Origin: Elusimicrobiota bacterium
Lineage (GTDB): Bacteria; Elusimicrobiota; Elusimicrobia; Elusimicrobiales; Elusimicrobiaceae
DNA: 63,537 nucleotides
Assembly: GCA_009778915.1 (NCBI GenBank)
Contig: WRFH01000008.1
Coordinates: 1-63,537 of the forward strand
Reading direction: 5' to 3'
Both the position numbers and the translations under genes were made by a program. Below, piece after piece: positions 56,201 to 63,537 of this stretch (its first letter is position 1; every line of letters begins with the position of its first letter). The notes under the pieces were generated by a model that was not told the origin of the DNA, made no database searches, and worked only from the letters and a program-made list of their open reading frames with translations.

Positions 56201-56715
56201 TTATCTCTCCTATAAATATCGTTGCCTTCTAAATCCAGCGCGACGGTAAGCGGCATATTTTCAACTTCCAGTTCATAGACCGCCTCCGCGTCCAGTTCCG
56301 GGTACATTATACATTTAAATTTTTTAACCGTCTGCGCCAGCAACGCGCCCGCGCCGCCGGTAGCCGCAAAATATACGGCACGGCCGCGCATAGCGGTTTT
56401 TACCGCTTCGCTTCTGCCGCCTTTTCCTATAGTTGCAATTATACCGTTTTTTGACAGCATTTGCGGCGTAAATTTGTCCATACGCCCGCTGGTTGTAGGC
56501 CCGAGGCTGCCGGTTATTGCGCCGGGCGGAGGAGGAGTAGGCCCGCAATAATAAACCACCGCGCCTTTAAGCCAGTCCGGCGGAGTTTTTTCATTTAATA
56601 ATTTAGCATGCGCCTTATCCCGAGCAGTATAAATTACGCCGGACAATAAAACATTGTCTCCGGTTTTTAATTTTTTTAAATCCGAAAGCGTCAAAGGCGT
56701 TTTAAGTTTTTTCAT
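56197..56715 (-). CDS. fumB: Fumarate hydratase class I, beta subunit
   Basis: 172 residues from MKKLKTPLTLSDLKKLKTGD; the frame is open further upstream inside fumA, but a GGAGG site and an ATGA overlap fix this start. Typical features are VLLSGVIYTARDKAHAKLL, VVYYCGPTPP, GPTTSGRMDKFTP and GKGGRSEAV. With the alpha subunit it forms the oxygen-sensitive Fe-S fumarase (fumarate and malate interconversion). L(+)-tartrate dehydratase is a related alternative. Confidence 0.9.
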   Translation of the reverse strand: MKKLKTPLTLSDLKKLKTGDNVLLSGVIYTARDKAHAKLLNEKTPPDWLKGAVVYYCGPTPPPPGAITGSLGPTTSGRMDKFTPQMLSKNGIIATIGKGGRSEAVKTAMRGRAVYFAATGGAGALLAQTVKKFKCIMYPELDAEAVYELEVENMPLTVALDLEGNDIYRRDK

Positions 56716-57551
56716 AAAACAACCTCCGCGCGGCGATGGGAGTGGCAGCCTATGTTGACCGCTACCGGCAGACTGGCCATATGGCACGGCGCATATTCAA
56801 CGTGTACTGCCAGCGCCGTCGTCTTACCGCCGAAACCCTGCGGGCCTATGCCCAGTTTATTTATTAATTTTAAAAGTTCCGCTTCCAGCGCGGCGTATTT
56901 TTTATTCTTATTTTTACTGCCCAGCGGGCGCGTCAGCGCGTATTTGGCAAGTTCCGCGCAGCCGTCAAAACCGCCGCCGATGCCTACGCCGACCACGACG
57001 GGCGGGCACGGATTTGCGCCGGCAAGTTTTACCGTTTCAACTATAAAATCTTTGACGCCCTGCACGCCGTCCGCCGGAGTTAACATTTTAAGGCGGCTCA
57101 TATTTTCCGCGCCGCCGCCTTTCGGCAGCAGAATAATTTTTAATTTATTTCCTTTTACGATTTTTACGTGGATTACGGCGGGCGTGTTATCGCCGGTGTT
57201 TTTGCGCTCGAAAACAGGCTCGTCCACTATCGACGCGCGCAGATAATTTTTTGTGTAGCCTTCTCTCACGCCTTTATTAACCGCCGCGTAAACGTCGCCG
57301 GCAATATGCGCGTCCCGGCCGATTTCCAAAAATATTACGGCGGTGCCTGTGTCCTGGCACAGAGGAATTTTTTTGCAGGCGGCCGCTTGCGCGTTCTGTT
57401 CGTAAATGTCAAAAATTTTTTTGGCGGACGCGGCCTCGCGCGCTTTGCATTCTTTAAGACAGCCAAGAGTGTCGGGCGGCAGATTTACCGCCGCGCGGGC
57501 GCACAGCGCGGCGACGGAGGCGGTTATTTTATCGGCAGAAATTTCTCTCAA
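56712..57551 (-). CDS. fumA: Fumarate hydratase class I, alpha subunit
   Basis: 279 residues carrying the Fe-S cluster ligands: CQDTGTAVIFLEIG (about 64-77), NPCPPVVVGVGIGGGFDGCAELAK (about 183-206) and the late CHMASLPVAVNIGCHSHRR. LPKGGGAENMSRL (about 137) is characteristic. Its start overlaps the malic-enzyme stop by 4 nt. Together they convert fumarate to malate and malate to pyruvate (or the reverse), fitting fermentative carbon flow. Confidence 0.92.
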   Translation of the reverse strand: MREISADKITASVAALCARAAVNLPPDTLGCLKECKAREAASAKKIFDIYEQNAQAAACKKIPLCQDTGTAVIFLEIGRDAHIAGDVYAAVNKGVREGYTKNYLRASIVDEPVFERKNTGDNTPAVIHVKIVKGNKLKIILLPKGGGAENMSRLKMLTPADGVQGVKDFIVETVKLAGANPCPPVVVGVGIGGGFDGCAELAKYALTRPLGSKNKNKKYAALEAELLKLINKLGIGPQGFGGKTTALAVHVEYAPCHMASLPVAVNIGCHSHRRAEVVL

Positions 57552-58996
57552 ATTTCCTCCAGCGTTTCTTTTAAAACCGACTGTAAAATTTCCCGCGGCG
57601 GCGTTTTTATAAAATCTTTCTGCTGCAGATAATTATATTTTTTCTGCGTGTCTTCAATGTCCTGTTTAGCCTGCTCATAAATTTCTTTTTCCGTTAGTTT
57701 CGCGCTTGCGATGCCCTCTTTAACCGCCTGCGCGGCGACGGCTGCGGCGACAGTCGGGAAAATTTCCGTCTCGCTCATAAGCGGCACAATGTTGGACGGC
57801 GTTATCCCGCGCTTTTCCGCGAAAGCGGCTATCGCGCGGGCGGCGGCGATGGCCATTGTGTCGGTTATGGTTCTCGCGCCGCACAGCAGCGTGCCTTTTA
57901 AAATGCCCGGGAAACAGACGGAGTTGTTAAGCTGGTTTTCAAAATCTCCGCGGCCCGTAGCCGTGATAAAAGCGCCGGCTTCTTTGGCCGCGTAAGGATA
58001 AATTTCCGGCACCGGATTGGCGCAGGTGAAAACGATGGCTTTGTTTGCCATGCCGCGCACCCATTCAGGTTTAATAGTATCCGGCCCGGGTTTGGATAAA
58101 GCTATTACCGCGTCGGCGTTTTGGAACGCGGACGGGATATCGGCGAGCATTTGCGCGTTCGTTTTTTGCGCGAGGCCCCATTGTTTATAGTAGTTAGGAT
58201 TGGCTTCTAAATCTTTTCTGTTTTTATGGATAGGGCCTTTTGAGTCGGTCATAATTATATTGCCCGCGTTTGCGCCCATCTGAGTTAAAAAACTGCACAT
58301 CGTCGTATTTGCCGCGCCGGAGCCGAATAAAACTATTTTTATATTTTCTATTTTTTTGCCGGCCAGTTTGAGCGCGTTGATTAAGCCGGCGGTTACTATC
58401 GTCGCCGTGCCCTGCGCGTCGTCGTGCCAGACCGGGATTTTTGCTTTTTCCCTCAGCGCGTCAAGCGCGCGGTAGCAGTTGGGCTGGCTTATGTCTTCCA
58501 GATTAATCGCGCCGAAACTGTGCTGGCACATAAGCACAAAATCTATAATTTTCTGCGGATTGTTTTTGCCGGTCTCGTCCTTGCTGTCAATGCAGAGCGC
58601 GACGGCGTCCACGCCGCCTAAATATTTCATTAAAAAATTTTTGCCTTCCATAACGCCAAGGCCGCCGGGCGGCGTGCAGTCCCCGTCGCCTAGGACGCGC
58701 GTGGAGTCGCTTACCACGGCTACTAAATTTTTGCGGTTGGTAAGTTCAAAAGACGTCCGGTTATTGTCCCGTATCGTCGTGGAAACAGCGGAAACACCCG
58801 GCGTGTACCATGCGTTAAGCCACGCGGCGGACGGCAGCGGGGATTTGGGAAAAGTTTCCATTTTCCCGCCGTAAAATTTGTGCATGGCTATGCTTAATTT
58901 CTTATAAAAAAGCGTCTTGGCTTTAGCCGCCGAAGCCGCGGGCAGAGAGTTAAAAAACACGTCAAGGTTAGATAAATCCGTTTTAAGTTTTTCCAT
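57548..58996 (-). CDS. Malic enzyme, NAD(P)-dependent
   Basis: 482 residues. LNAWYTPGVSAVSTTIRDN (about 60-78), NRKNLVAVVSDSTRVLGDGD (about 87), NLEDISQPNCYRALDAL (about 162), VWHDDAQGTATIVTAGLINALKLAG (about 182-206), the nucleotide site VLFGSGAANTTM and FTCANPVPEIYP are canonical. It oxidatively decarboxylates malate to pyruvate. It heads the maeB-fumAB operon. No ribosome-binding site is present; its extended -10 begins at the U-tract of the thioredoxin-gene terminator. Confidence 0.93.
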   Translation of the reverse strand: MEKLKTDLSNLDVFFNSLPAASAAKAKTLFYKKLSIAMHKFYGGKMETFPKSPLPSAAWLNAWYTPGVSAVSTTIRDNNRTSFELTNRKNLVAVVSDSTRVLGDGDCTPPGGLGVMEGKNFLMKYLGGVDAVALCIDSKDETGKNNPQKIIDFVLMCQHSFGAINLEDISQPNCYRALDALREKAKIPVWHDDAQGTATIVTAGLINALKLAGKKIENIKIVLFGSGAANTTMCSFLTQMGANAGNIIMTDSKGPIHKNRKDLEANPNYYKQWGLAQKTNAQMLADIPSAFQNADAVIALSKPGPDTIKPEWVRGMANKAIVFTCANPVPEIYPYAAKEAGAFITATGRGDFENQLNNSVCFPGILKGTLLCGARTITDTMAIAAARAIAAFAEKRGITPSNIVPLMSETEIFPTVAAAVAAQAVKEGIASAKLTEKEIYEQAKQDIEDTQKKYNYLQQKDFIKTPPREILQSVLKETLEEI

Positions 58997-59002
58997 ATAG
59001 AA

Positions 59003-59011
59003 AGTCTAGCA
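59003..59011 (-). promoter_or_regulatory. Extended -10 (TGCTAGACT) of the malic-enzyme operon
   Basis: Minus-strand TGCTAGACT starts directly after the T-tract of the preceding terminator and ends 6 nt (TTCTAT) before the ATG. Confidence 0.55.
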
Positions 59012-59043
59012 AAAAAAACACGCCTTAAAAAAGCGCGTTTTTT
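59012..59043 (-). terminator. Terminator of the protease-surface protein-thioredoxin operon
   Basis: AAAAAACGCGC pairs with GGCGTGTTTTTTTT across CTTAAAAAA-type loop sequence. Both strands end in T-runs. It lies 15 nt after the thioredoxin stop. Confidence 0.85.
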
Positions 59044-59057
59044 AACGAAGGGAGATT

Positions 59058-59465
59058 TTATTTAAGCCTTTTGTCTATGGCGTCGCGTATAAGCTGCCCG
59101 GAAGGAGGTACGAAAATGTCCCTGTTATCCATGCTGCCGCTGAAAACGATAACCGCCGGAATAGTGTTGATGCCCAGCCGCGTCTGCACGCTTTTAGCGA
59201 CGGCGGTTTCCGTCACGTCAAACACATAAAATTCAACGCGGTTTCCGTATTTTTCTTTGTAGGAATTTTCCATAGGCGTAAAAATATTTTCTTTAAACGT
59301 TTTGCACGGCGCACACCAGGCCGCGCTGAAAACCGCGACGATAACTTTATTTTGATTTGCCTTGCTTTGAAGCGTATCCAGACTGGTTATCGTATCCATT
59401 GCAAACGCGTTAAACGCAAAAATAACTAGTAAGGCACCACTTATAAATATCTTTTTGGTAGTCAT
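59058..59465 (-). CDS. Exported thioredoxin-family protein
   Basis: 135 residues with a signal peptide (about 1-22, FAFNAFA). Thioredoxin fold with the active site AAWCAPCKTF (CxxC about residues 51-54) and the cis-Pro region NTIPAVIVFSG (about 101). The CAPC centre, export signal and position after a Cys-containing surface protein point to a periplasmic thiol-disulfide role. Oxidant versus reductant cannot be told. Confidence 0.85.
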   Translation of the reverse strand: MTTKKIFISGALLVIFAFNAFAMDTITSLDTLQSKANQNKVIVAVFSAAWCAPCKTFKENIFTPMENSYKEKYGNRVEFYVFDVTETAVAKSVQTRLGINTIPAVIVFSGSMDNRDIFVPPSGQLIRDAIDKRLK

Positions 59466-59468
59466 AAA

Positions 59469-61331
59469 TTATCCTTTATTATTCTGGTTAATTCCTTCCA
59501 ACGCGCCGCGGACATTCTGGGAACGCATTTCATTATATATCTGATAGAACGTACCGACGTTTACGCCCACTTGTCCTATAGATTCTTCCGTCGTCCTCTG
59601 CATTGCGCCGGGCGCGGCATTTGTTAAATCTGTTACATAAACAATGGGAAAAGAACTGCCTGTATCCTCATATTTTTTTAAAGCATTGCCGGGATTTTGA
59701 ACGACGACATAAACATACCCGCCTTTCTGCTCACTTTTATTTTGGTTTACCATAACGCCCTTTATAACGTTATTAAAATCTTCCGCCGTTACAGTTTGGA
59801 ATACGGCGCTCGGGCTATCGCTCTTTATCTCTGAAAATTTATTGGTGTCAAACGCGCTGCCCCCGCTTCCTTTAGACAAGTCTTGAGTAACACTGTTATC
59901 AGACCTCAGAATATAATAACATTGTTGTCCGTCCGGGCAGCCGCCGTCTGTTTTTGTTTCCTGCCCGCTGTCCATGACGGGAATATTGAACATATTGTTA
60001 GTCTGTTGTTCATCCTTTGCCTTGTCTCCGGTTCCCTGAAAAAGCACATAAACATACTGCGGCCTCAGCGGGAAATTTTCCGGATGCGAATTATATTCCT
60101 CTGTCAAAGACTGAAGTTTTTCAGGCGGTAAATTATTGTTCGGGAACATGCTTTTTATAAATGTTGCAACGCTTTTCTGTCTTTGAGCCTCGATTACCGC
60201 GGGGTCCGCGGCGCTATAACAGTTGAGATTAAGTTTTTCCTCTTCATGGATAATACCGCATGAGCCGGAATCATTATAATAATTAATTCCCGCGCCTTCT
60301 CCCTCCTGTTTAAGACGGGCGGCGGTTGCAGCCTCCGCCTTAGCCATAACGTCGCTGAAATTAGGAGCCGTTGCAGTTCCGCCGGGTATGCCGCCGCCGG
60401 GACCGGGCCTGTTCTGGCCTGGTTGGTTTCCCAGTCCGGGGCCGGGATTACTTCCGGGCTTGTTATTGCCGCCGGGGGATTGGTTTATGCCGCCGCTGCC
60501 GGTAGAAGAACGGCTATTACCTCCGTTAATGCGCGCGCCCGCGCTGGCGGCTTTGGCCTGCGCGGCGGTGAAGATACTCTCTAAATCGTTTACGTTGTCC
60601 GTGTTATTAGCCTGCCTGTCGGCGCTGCCGAAACCGCCGCTGTTCCCGCCGCCGCGCGAGCCGGACGCGTAATAACCGCCGCCTGAGGTATAATATAAAC
60701 CGCCGGGCGCGCGGAAAGAGTTGGCCGCGAATTCCACGCCGCGCTGTGCCGCGCCCGCGGCTGCGGGCGAAAGAGGCACAAACGGCGTAAACATATTTAT
60801 GCCGGCGGAAACGGGCGTGTTATCCCGCGCGATAGCGTCTGAAATTCTTCTGCCTTCTATGACGGAAGCCGGATCTTCCTTAATATCAGCGTCATACATC
60901 CCGCGCGTGGACACCGCCGGCATAGACTGCTTTATAAGAACCCAGTTCCCTTCGTTGTCTTTAACTTCCGCCATTCCGTAATTCTGCGCCAAATCTTCAG
61001 GCAGCCGCACGTTGTCGTCATTATAATTGCCGCCGCCGGTTGTCGCGCGCGGGATATCGCCGCCGTTTTCGTTAACGCCGGGCGCGGCTTGTTTCCGCGG
61101 CGTTGAATTTACGTATTGTTCCGCGGTAACGGCGTCCCGCGCGGCACTATTATTAAGGCCGATGATTGACGCCAAAAACTGTACCGCCTTTGTAAGCGGG
61201 TTTGAACTGGCGATTTGCGGAACCGCTTTTTCTTTAGCCACTTTTTTTGAGCCGCCTTTAAAAACCGGAAGCAGTAAAAATAAAATTATAAAAACCGCAG
61301 CCAATGAAATTAATATTTTTTTCTTGTTCAT
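59469..61331 (-). CDS. Large exported protein with Gly/Pro/Asn-rich centre
   Basis: 620 residues. One N-terminal membrane helix or signal (about 5-24). A long low-complexity region follows (about 220-320; GGGYYASGSRGGGNSGGFGS, PGGNNKPGSNPGPGLGNQ). The C-terminal part (about 330-620) has two similar beta segments, PQYVYVLFQGTGDKAKDEQQ and GGYVYVVVQNPGNALKKYED, each followed by a xFxIPVM/FPIVYVT-like strand, suggesting an internal repeat. Four cysteines (SCGII, LNCYS, GGCPDGQQC) lie between. No family was recognised. It sits between a serine protease and an exported thioredoxin. Confidence 0.72.
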   Translation of the reverse strand: MNKKKILISLAAVFIILFLLLPVFKGGSKKVAKEKAVPQIASSNPLTKAVQFLASIIGLNNSAARDAVTAEQYVNSTPRKQAAPGVNENGGDIPRATTGGGNYNDDNVRLPEDLAQNYGMAEVKDNEGNWVLIKQSMPAVSTRGMYDADIKEDPASVIEGRRISDAIARDNTPVSAGINMFTPFVPLSPAAAGAAQRGVEFAANSFRAPGGLYYTSGGGYYASGSRGGGNSGGFGSADRQANNTDNVNDLESIFTAAQAKAASAGARINGGNSRSSTGSGGINQSPGGNNKPGSNPGPGLGNQPGQNRPGPGGGIPGGTATAPNFSDVMAKAEAATAARLKQEGEGAGINYYNDSGSCGIIHEEEKLNLNCYSAADPAVIEAQRQKSVATFIKSMFPNNNLPPEKLQSLTEEYNSHPENFPLRPQYVYVLFQGTGDKAKDEQQTNNMFNIPVMDSGQETKTDGGCPDGQQCYYILRSDNSVTQDLSKGSGGSAFDTNKFSEIKSDSPSAVFQTVTAEDFNNVIKGVMVNQNKSEQKGGYVYVVVQNPGNALKKYEDTGSSFPIVYVTDLTNAAPGAMQRTTEESIGQVGVNVGTFYQIYNEMRSQNVRGALEGINQNNKG

Positions 61332-61336
61332 AAATT

Positions 61337-62056
61337 TTACCTGAAAAACCCCGCAAATATGTCAAAACATTCTTTAAGATATCCCAAAACGCCGCCGCTT
61401 TTTTCTTCCCTCTCGGGAGGAGTGAGGCCGTTTTCTTCCATAAGCTTTTTTAAATAATTTGACGGTATGGAAAAATTTAAATTCTGATTACCTTCCCCGG
61501 CGTATATAGACGACACGACGGAAATTACGCTGCCGTCCCTGTCAAACACCGGGCTGCCGCTGGAACTGGGCGAAACGGGCGCACTGATTTGGTGCCAGAT
61601 AATGCCGCCGCTCACCGGGCGAACCTGTGAAATTACGCCGGTAGTCACAGTGTTTTGCAGACGGCGCGGGCTGCCTATGACGGTTATTCCGGCGCCCGGA
61701 AGAGCGTAATCAGAATCGCCAAGATAAACAGCCGGCAGATTTTTCGCTTCAATCTGCAGCAGCGCCAAATCAGTTTCTTTTGAGACGGCGATTATCCGCG
61801 CTTCATCTGAAATCAGGCCGGTGTTGAAAGTTACGTTTATATATGCCATGCCTTCAACGACGTGCTTTGAAGTCGCTATCACGCCGTCCGGCGCGACGAT
61901 AAAACCCGTGCCGCTGAATGTGCCGCCCTTCGCGTTAACCGTGTTGACGGTTACGACGGACGACGCAAACTCTTTAGCAATTTCCACATGCGTTTCTGCG
62001 TAAGCGGCGGCGCATAAAAATACAAAAATAAAAAGCGCCGGGGTTCTGAGTTTCAT
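61337..62056 (-). CDS. Exported trypsin-like serine protease (DegP/HtrA-type catalytic domain)
   Basis: 239 residues with a signal peptide (about 1-20). Catalytic triad His in ATSKHVVEG (about 65), Asp in SKETDLALLQI (about 97) and Ser in SPSSSGSPVFD (about 185). It has no PDZ domain and ends in a short amphipathic tail (LGYLKECFDIFAGFFR). It heads the operon with the surface protein and thioredoxin; a processing or quality-control role is inferred. TATAAT ends 6 nt before the ATG. Confidence 0.88.
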   Translation of the reverse strand: MKLRTPALFIFVFLCAAAYAETHVEIAKEFASSVVTVNTVNAKGGTFSGTGFIVAPDGVIATSKHVVEGMAYINVTFNTGLISDEARIIAVSKETDLALLQIEAKNLPAVYLGDSDYALPGAGITVIGSPRRLQNTVTTGVISQVRPVSGGIIWHQISAPVSPSSSGSPVFDRDGSVISVVSSIYAGEGNQNLNFSIPSNYLKKLMEENGLTPPEREEKSGGVLGYLKECFDIFAGFFR

Positions 62057-62062
62057 AAATCC

Positions 62063-62091
62063 ATTATATTACTTATAAATGTTATTTTGAA
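62063..62091 (-). promoter_or_regulatory. Promoter giving leaderless protease-operon mRNA
   Basis: TTCAAA (62091-62086), 17-nt spacer and TATAAT (62068-62063), then 6 nt (GGATTT) to the ATG. The remaining 62092-62184 shows no clear feature. Confidence 0.65.
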
Positions 62092-62199
62092 ATTAAATTT
62101 TTTTATAGTGCATATTGAGGATGTAATGCCGGAAGTTTTTTAAAGAAATATACGTACGCTCTTCTGAAACGGACCGCATTTTTGTAGACTGATTTTACT

Positions 62200-62697
62200 A
62201 TGACACAAAAAACAGGTTTTACGCTGATTGAACTTTTAGTAGTGGTTTTGATTATCGGCATACTTGCCGCCATCGCCGTGCCGCAATACCAAAAAGCGGT
62301 TTTAAAATCGCGCTCTTCGGAAATGCTTATCGCTGGCAAAGCTTTTTGGACTGCGGAGCAGGCTTATTACTTGGCCACCGGCTCCTATACGACGAACCCG
62401 AACGATTTGGATATATCCATGTCCGACGGCACAATATCAGGTTCAAGCGTAATAATGCAAAACTTTGACGTCGCTCTAAGAAACGGCGCCCCTCAAAATA
62501 TAGTAGCCGTACGCAGCGCAGGCGGCACAAAACCCCAGCCGATACAATATGAAATTATTTTTGCCCCGAACGGCGTTTACTGCCGCGTTATGACCTCGGA
62601 CACAACCGCCCAAAATTTCTGCACAAAAACATTGGGAGCCGCCAACAATCCCCAGGTGATAGTAAGCGGCTGGTATGATTACAAACTCAATTACTAA
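62200..62697 (+). CDS. Type IV pilin / pseudopilin
   Basis: 165 residues: short leader MTQKTG, then FTLIELLVVVLIIGILAAIAVPQYQKAVLKSRSSEML. The body includes TAEQAYYLATGSYTTNPNDLDISMSDG, the sequence-order pattern shared with the other pilins, and a C-terminal Cys pair (VYCRVM, NFCTKTL). No Shine-Dalgarno is seen before the ATG, and a TAGACT lies 9 nt upstream, so it may also be (near-)leaderless. Confidence 0.92.
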   Translation: MTQKTGFTLIELLVVVLIIGILAAIAVPQYQKAVLKSRSSEMLIAGKAFWTAEQAYYLATGSYTTNPNDLDISMSDGTISGSSVIMQNFDVALRNGAPQNIVAVRSAGGTKPQPIQYEIIFAPNGVYCRVMTSDTTAQNFCTKTLGAANNPQVIVSGWYDYKLNY

Positions 62698-62734
62698 TTA
62701 ATTTACATAATAAAAAAGTATTCAGACTATACTG

Positions 62735-62763
62735 TTTCCGACGTTACCAGAATTTTATATATT
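62735..62763 (+). promoter_or_regulatory. Pilin-type promoter, leaderless
   Basis: TTTCCG (62735-62740), 17-nt spacer and TATATT (62758-62763), then 6 nt to the ATG. It is preceded by TTTACATAA and GACTATACT at the same spacing as before the pilin at 40264. Confidence 0.55.
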
Positions 62764-62769
62764 TTCTAA

Positions 62770-63273
62770 ATGAGGAAGAAAATTAACAGCGGTTTTACTC
62801 TGATTGAACTTTTAGTAGTCGTTCTCATTATCGGCATTCTCGCCGCTATCGCAGTGCCGCAATATACAAAAACCGTCGACAAAAGCCGCGCGGCGGAAGT
62901 GCTGGCGTCAATAAGAACGCTTAAAGACGCGCTGGAAGTATATTACATGCAGACCGGCGCGTATCCGACGAGCCCGGACCAGCTGGACGTGACTATTCCT
63001 GATGTTAAAGATTATGATATAGTGATTGATAATACTACAACAAACATACGCGCGGTAAATAAGACAAAAGGGTATAATGCCTATCACCTGCGTTATTTCC
63101 CGCGTTACATAACTACTCCCAATGCTGCCGCCTTTGCAGGAAAACTGATATGCGTAGCCCAAGACAGCGACAAAACGGGCCAAAGCATATGTGTCTCCCT
63201 CGGCGGGAAAAACAAGAGAGCGTATACACCCATGAGTAACTCCGGTAGTTACACCGCGTATGATTTAAACTAA
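62770..63273 (+). CDS. Type IV pilin / pseudopilin
   Basis: 167 residues: leader MRKKINSG, then FTLIELLVVVLIIGILAAIAVPQYTKTVDKSRAAEVLASIRTLKDALEVYYMQTGAYPTSPDQLDV. Cysteines in LICVAQ and ICVSLGG match the disulfide region of the pilin at 40264. It is a tandem neighbour of the 62200 pilin (72 nt apart) but has its own promoter. Confidence 0.92.
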   Translation: MRKKINSGFTLIELLVVVLIIGILAAIAVPQYTKTVDKSRAAEVLASIRTLKDALEVYYMQTGAYPTSPDQLDVTIPDVKDYDIVIDNTTTNIRAVNKTKGYNAYHLRYFPRYITTPNAAAFAGKLICVAQDSDKTGQSICVSLGGKNKRAYTPMSNSGSYTAYDLN

Positions 63274-63369
63274 AAACATCTTCAAAAATTTCACGCCCGT
63301 GTTAGATTCGTACTGCACTTTTGTTATTCGGAAACCGCGTCCCGCAATAAAATAAAAAGAAAAATATTC

Positions 63370-63375
63370 TATAAT
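63370..63375 (+). promoter_or_regulatory. -10 box of tRNA-His
   Basis: TATAAT 48 nt before the tRNA, giving a leader of about 40 nt. No -35 is certain. The remainder of 63274-63423 shows no gene. Confidence 0.4.
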
Positions 63376-63423
63376 ATATAAATTAACCGCATACCACGCA
63401 GTAAGCCGGGCCACCTATTTACG

Positions 63424-63497
63424 GTGGCTGTAGCTCAGCTGGTTAGAGCATTGGTTTGTGGAGCCAAGGGTCGGGGGTTCGAATCCCCTCAGCCACC
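63424..63497 (+). tRNA. tRNA-His (GTG)
   Basis: Acceptor GTGGCTG/CAGCCAC, D-arm GCTC...GAGC, anticodon stem TTGGT/GCCAA with loop TTGTGGA (anticodon GTG), T-arm GGGGG-TTCGAAT-CCCCT, discriminator C. The base before position 1 is G (63423), which supplies the G-1 opposite C73 required by HisRS. No CCA is encoded. Confidence 0.97.
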
Positions 63498-63505
63498 CGG
63501 ATATT

Positions 63506-63533
63506 TTTTCCCGACGGTATACCGTCGGGAAAA
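63506..63533. terminator. 28-bp perfect palindrome after tRNA-His
   Basis: TTTTCCCGACGGTA|TACCGTCGGGAAAA, no spacer, starting 8 nt after the tRNA. It is the same loop-free design as at 2811 and 32097. The window ends 4 nt later. Confidence 0.7.
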
Positions 63534-63537
63534 TTTA

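Overview
The window looks like a chromosome segment of a small-genome, Gram-negative-type, fermentative bacterium, most likely a gut-type member of the Elusimicrobiota. This assignment is inference, because there is no rRNA gene here. The evidence is: four type IV pilin genes with nearly identical GFTLIELL/VVLIIGILAAIAVPQYQK heads; outer-membrane genes (TolC, beta-barrels, lipoproteins); a diaminopimelate/peptidoglycan set (lysA, dacB, uppS); NifU/NifS iron-sulfur assembly; and malic enzyme, class I fumarase and a D-lactate-dehydrogenase-like enzyme. Housekeeping genes are intact and tightly packed, often with 4-nt ATGA overlaps.

Layout: 1-2870 holds the start of a secreted protein, a DUF1015 gene and pyrH-frr. 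2892-5940 (minus) is mgsA-uppS followed by four small SAF/CpaB-like genes. 5962-11403 holds dacB (+), then rsmA, a TPR protein and a cysteine-rich membrane protein (-). 11500-13289 (-) is an orphan HK97-type prohead protease and portal pair. A divergent promoter region leads to a secreted unknown protein and lysA. 15626-22354 (-) is a tRNA plus cdsA-dxr-rseP-(two small membrane genes)-ispG-proS. 22601-28222 (-) holds a 2-hydroxyacid dehydrogenase, a trifunctional phospholipid-repair protein and a secreted Cys-rich protein with an in-frame stop. 28366-31221 (-) is nifU-nifS-cysE. 31307-40713 (+) holds membrane and transport genes, a HAD hydrolase, nadK-recN, a barrel protein, glycerate kinase and a pilin. 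40824-41292 carries tRNA-fMet, tRNA-Thr and a structured ncRNA. 41311-45912 (-) is accB-wHTH-pyrE-lipoprotein-nadA-nadC-aminotransferase. 46011-47144 is a DUF2147 tandem. 47157-54801 (-) holds a pilin, a PD-(D/E)XK nuclease, rsmD and a HAMP-TolC-patatin-TPR-histidine kinase-response regulator operon. 54929-58996 (-) is maeB-fumA-fumB-lipoprotein-barrel. 59058-62056 (-) is a protease/repeat-rich surface protein/thioredoxin cassette. 62200-63533 holds two more pilins and tRNA-His.

The strongest non-gene signal is a promoter architecture. At least eleven genes on both strands lack a Shine-Dalgarno sequence and have a TATAAT-like box ending exactly 6 nt before the ATG, which predicts leaderless mRNAs. 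In three of them (TPR gene 9847, nadK, maeB) the box sits directly at the U-tract of the preceding gene's terminator. Other items for follow-up are the orphan portal/protease pair, the split CpaB operon, the in-frame stop at 27374, the ncRNA at about 41095-41292, an initiator tRNA with C33, and perfect palindromes (two of them loop-free) at gene ends.
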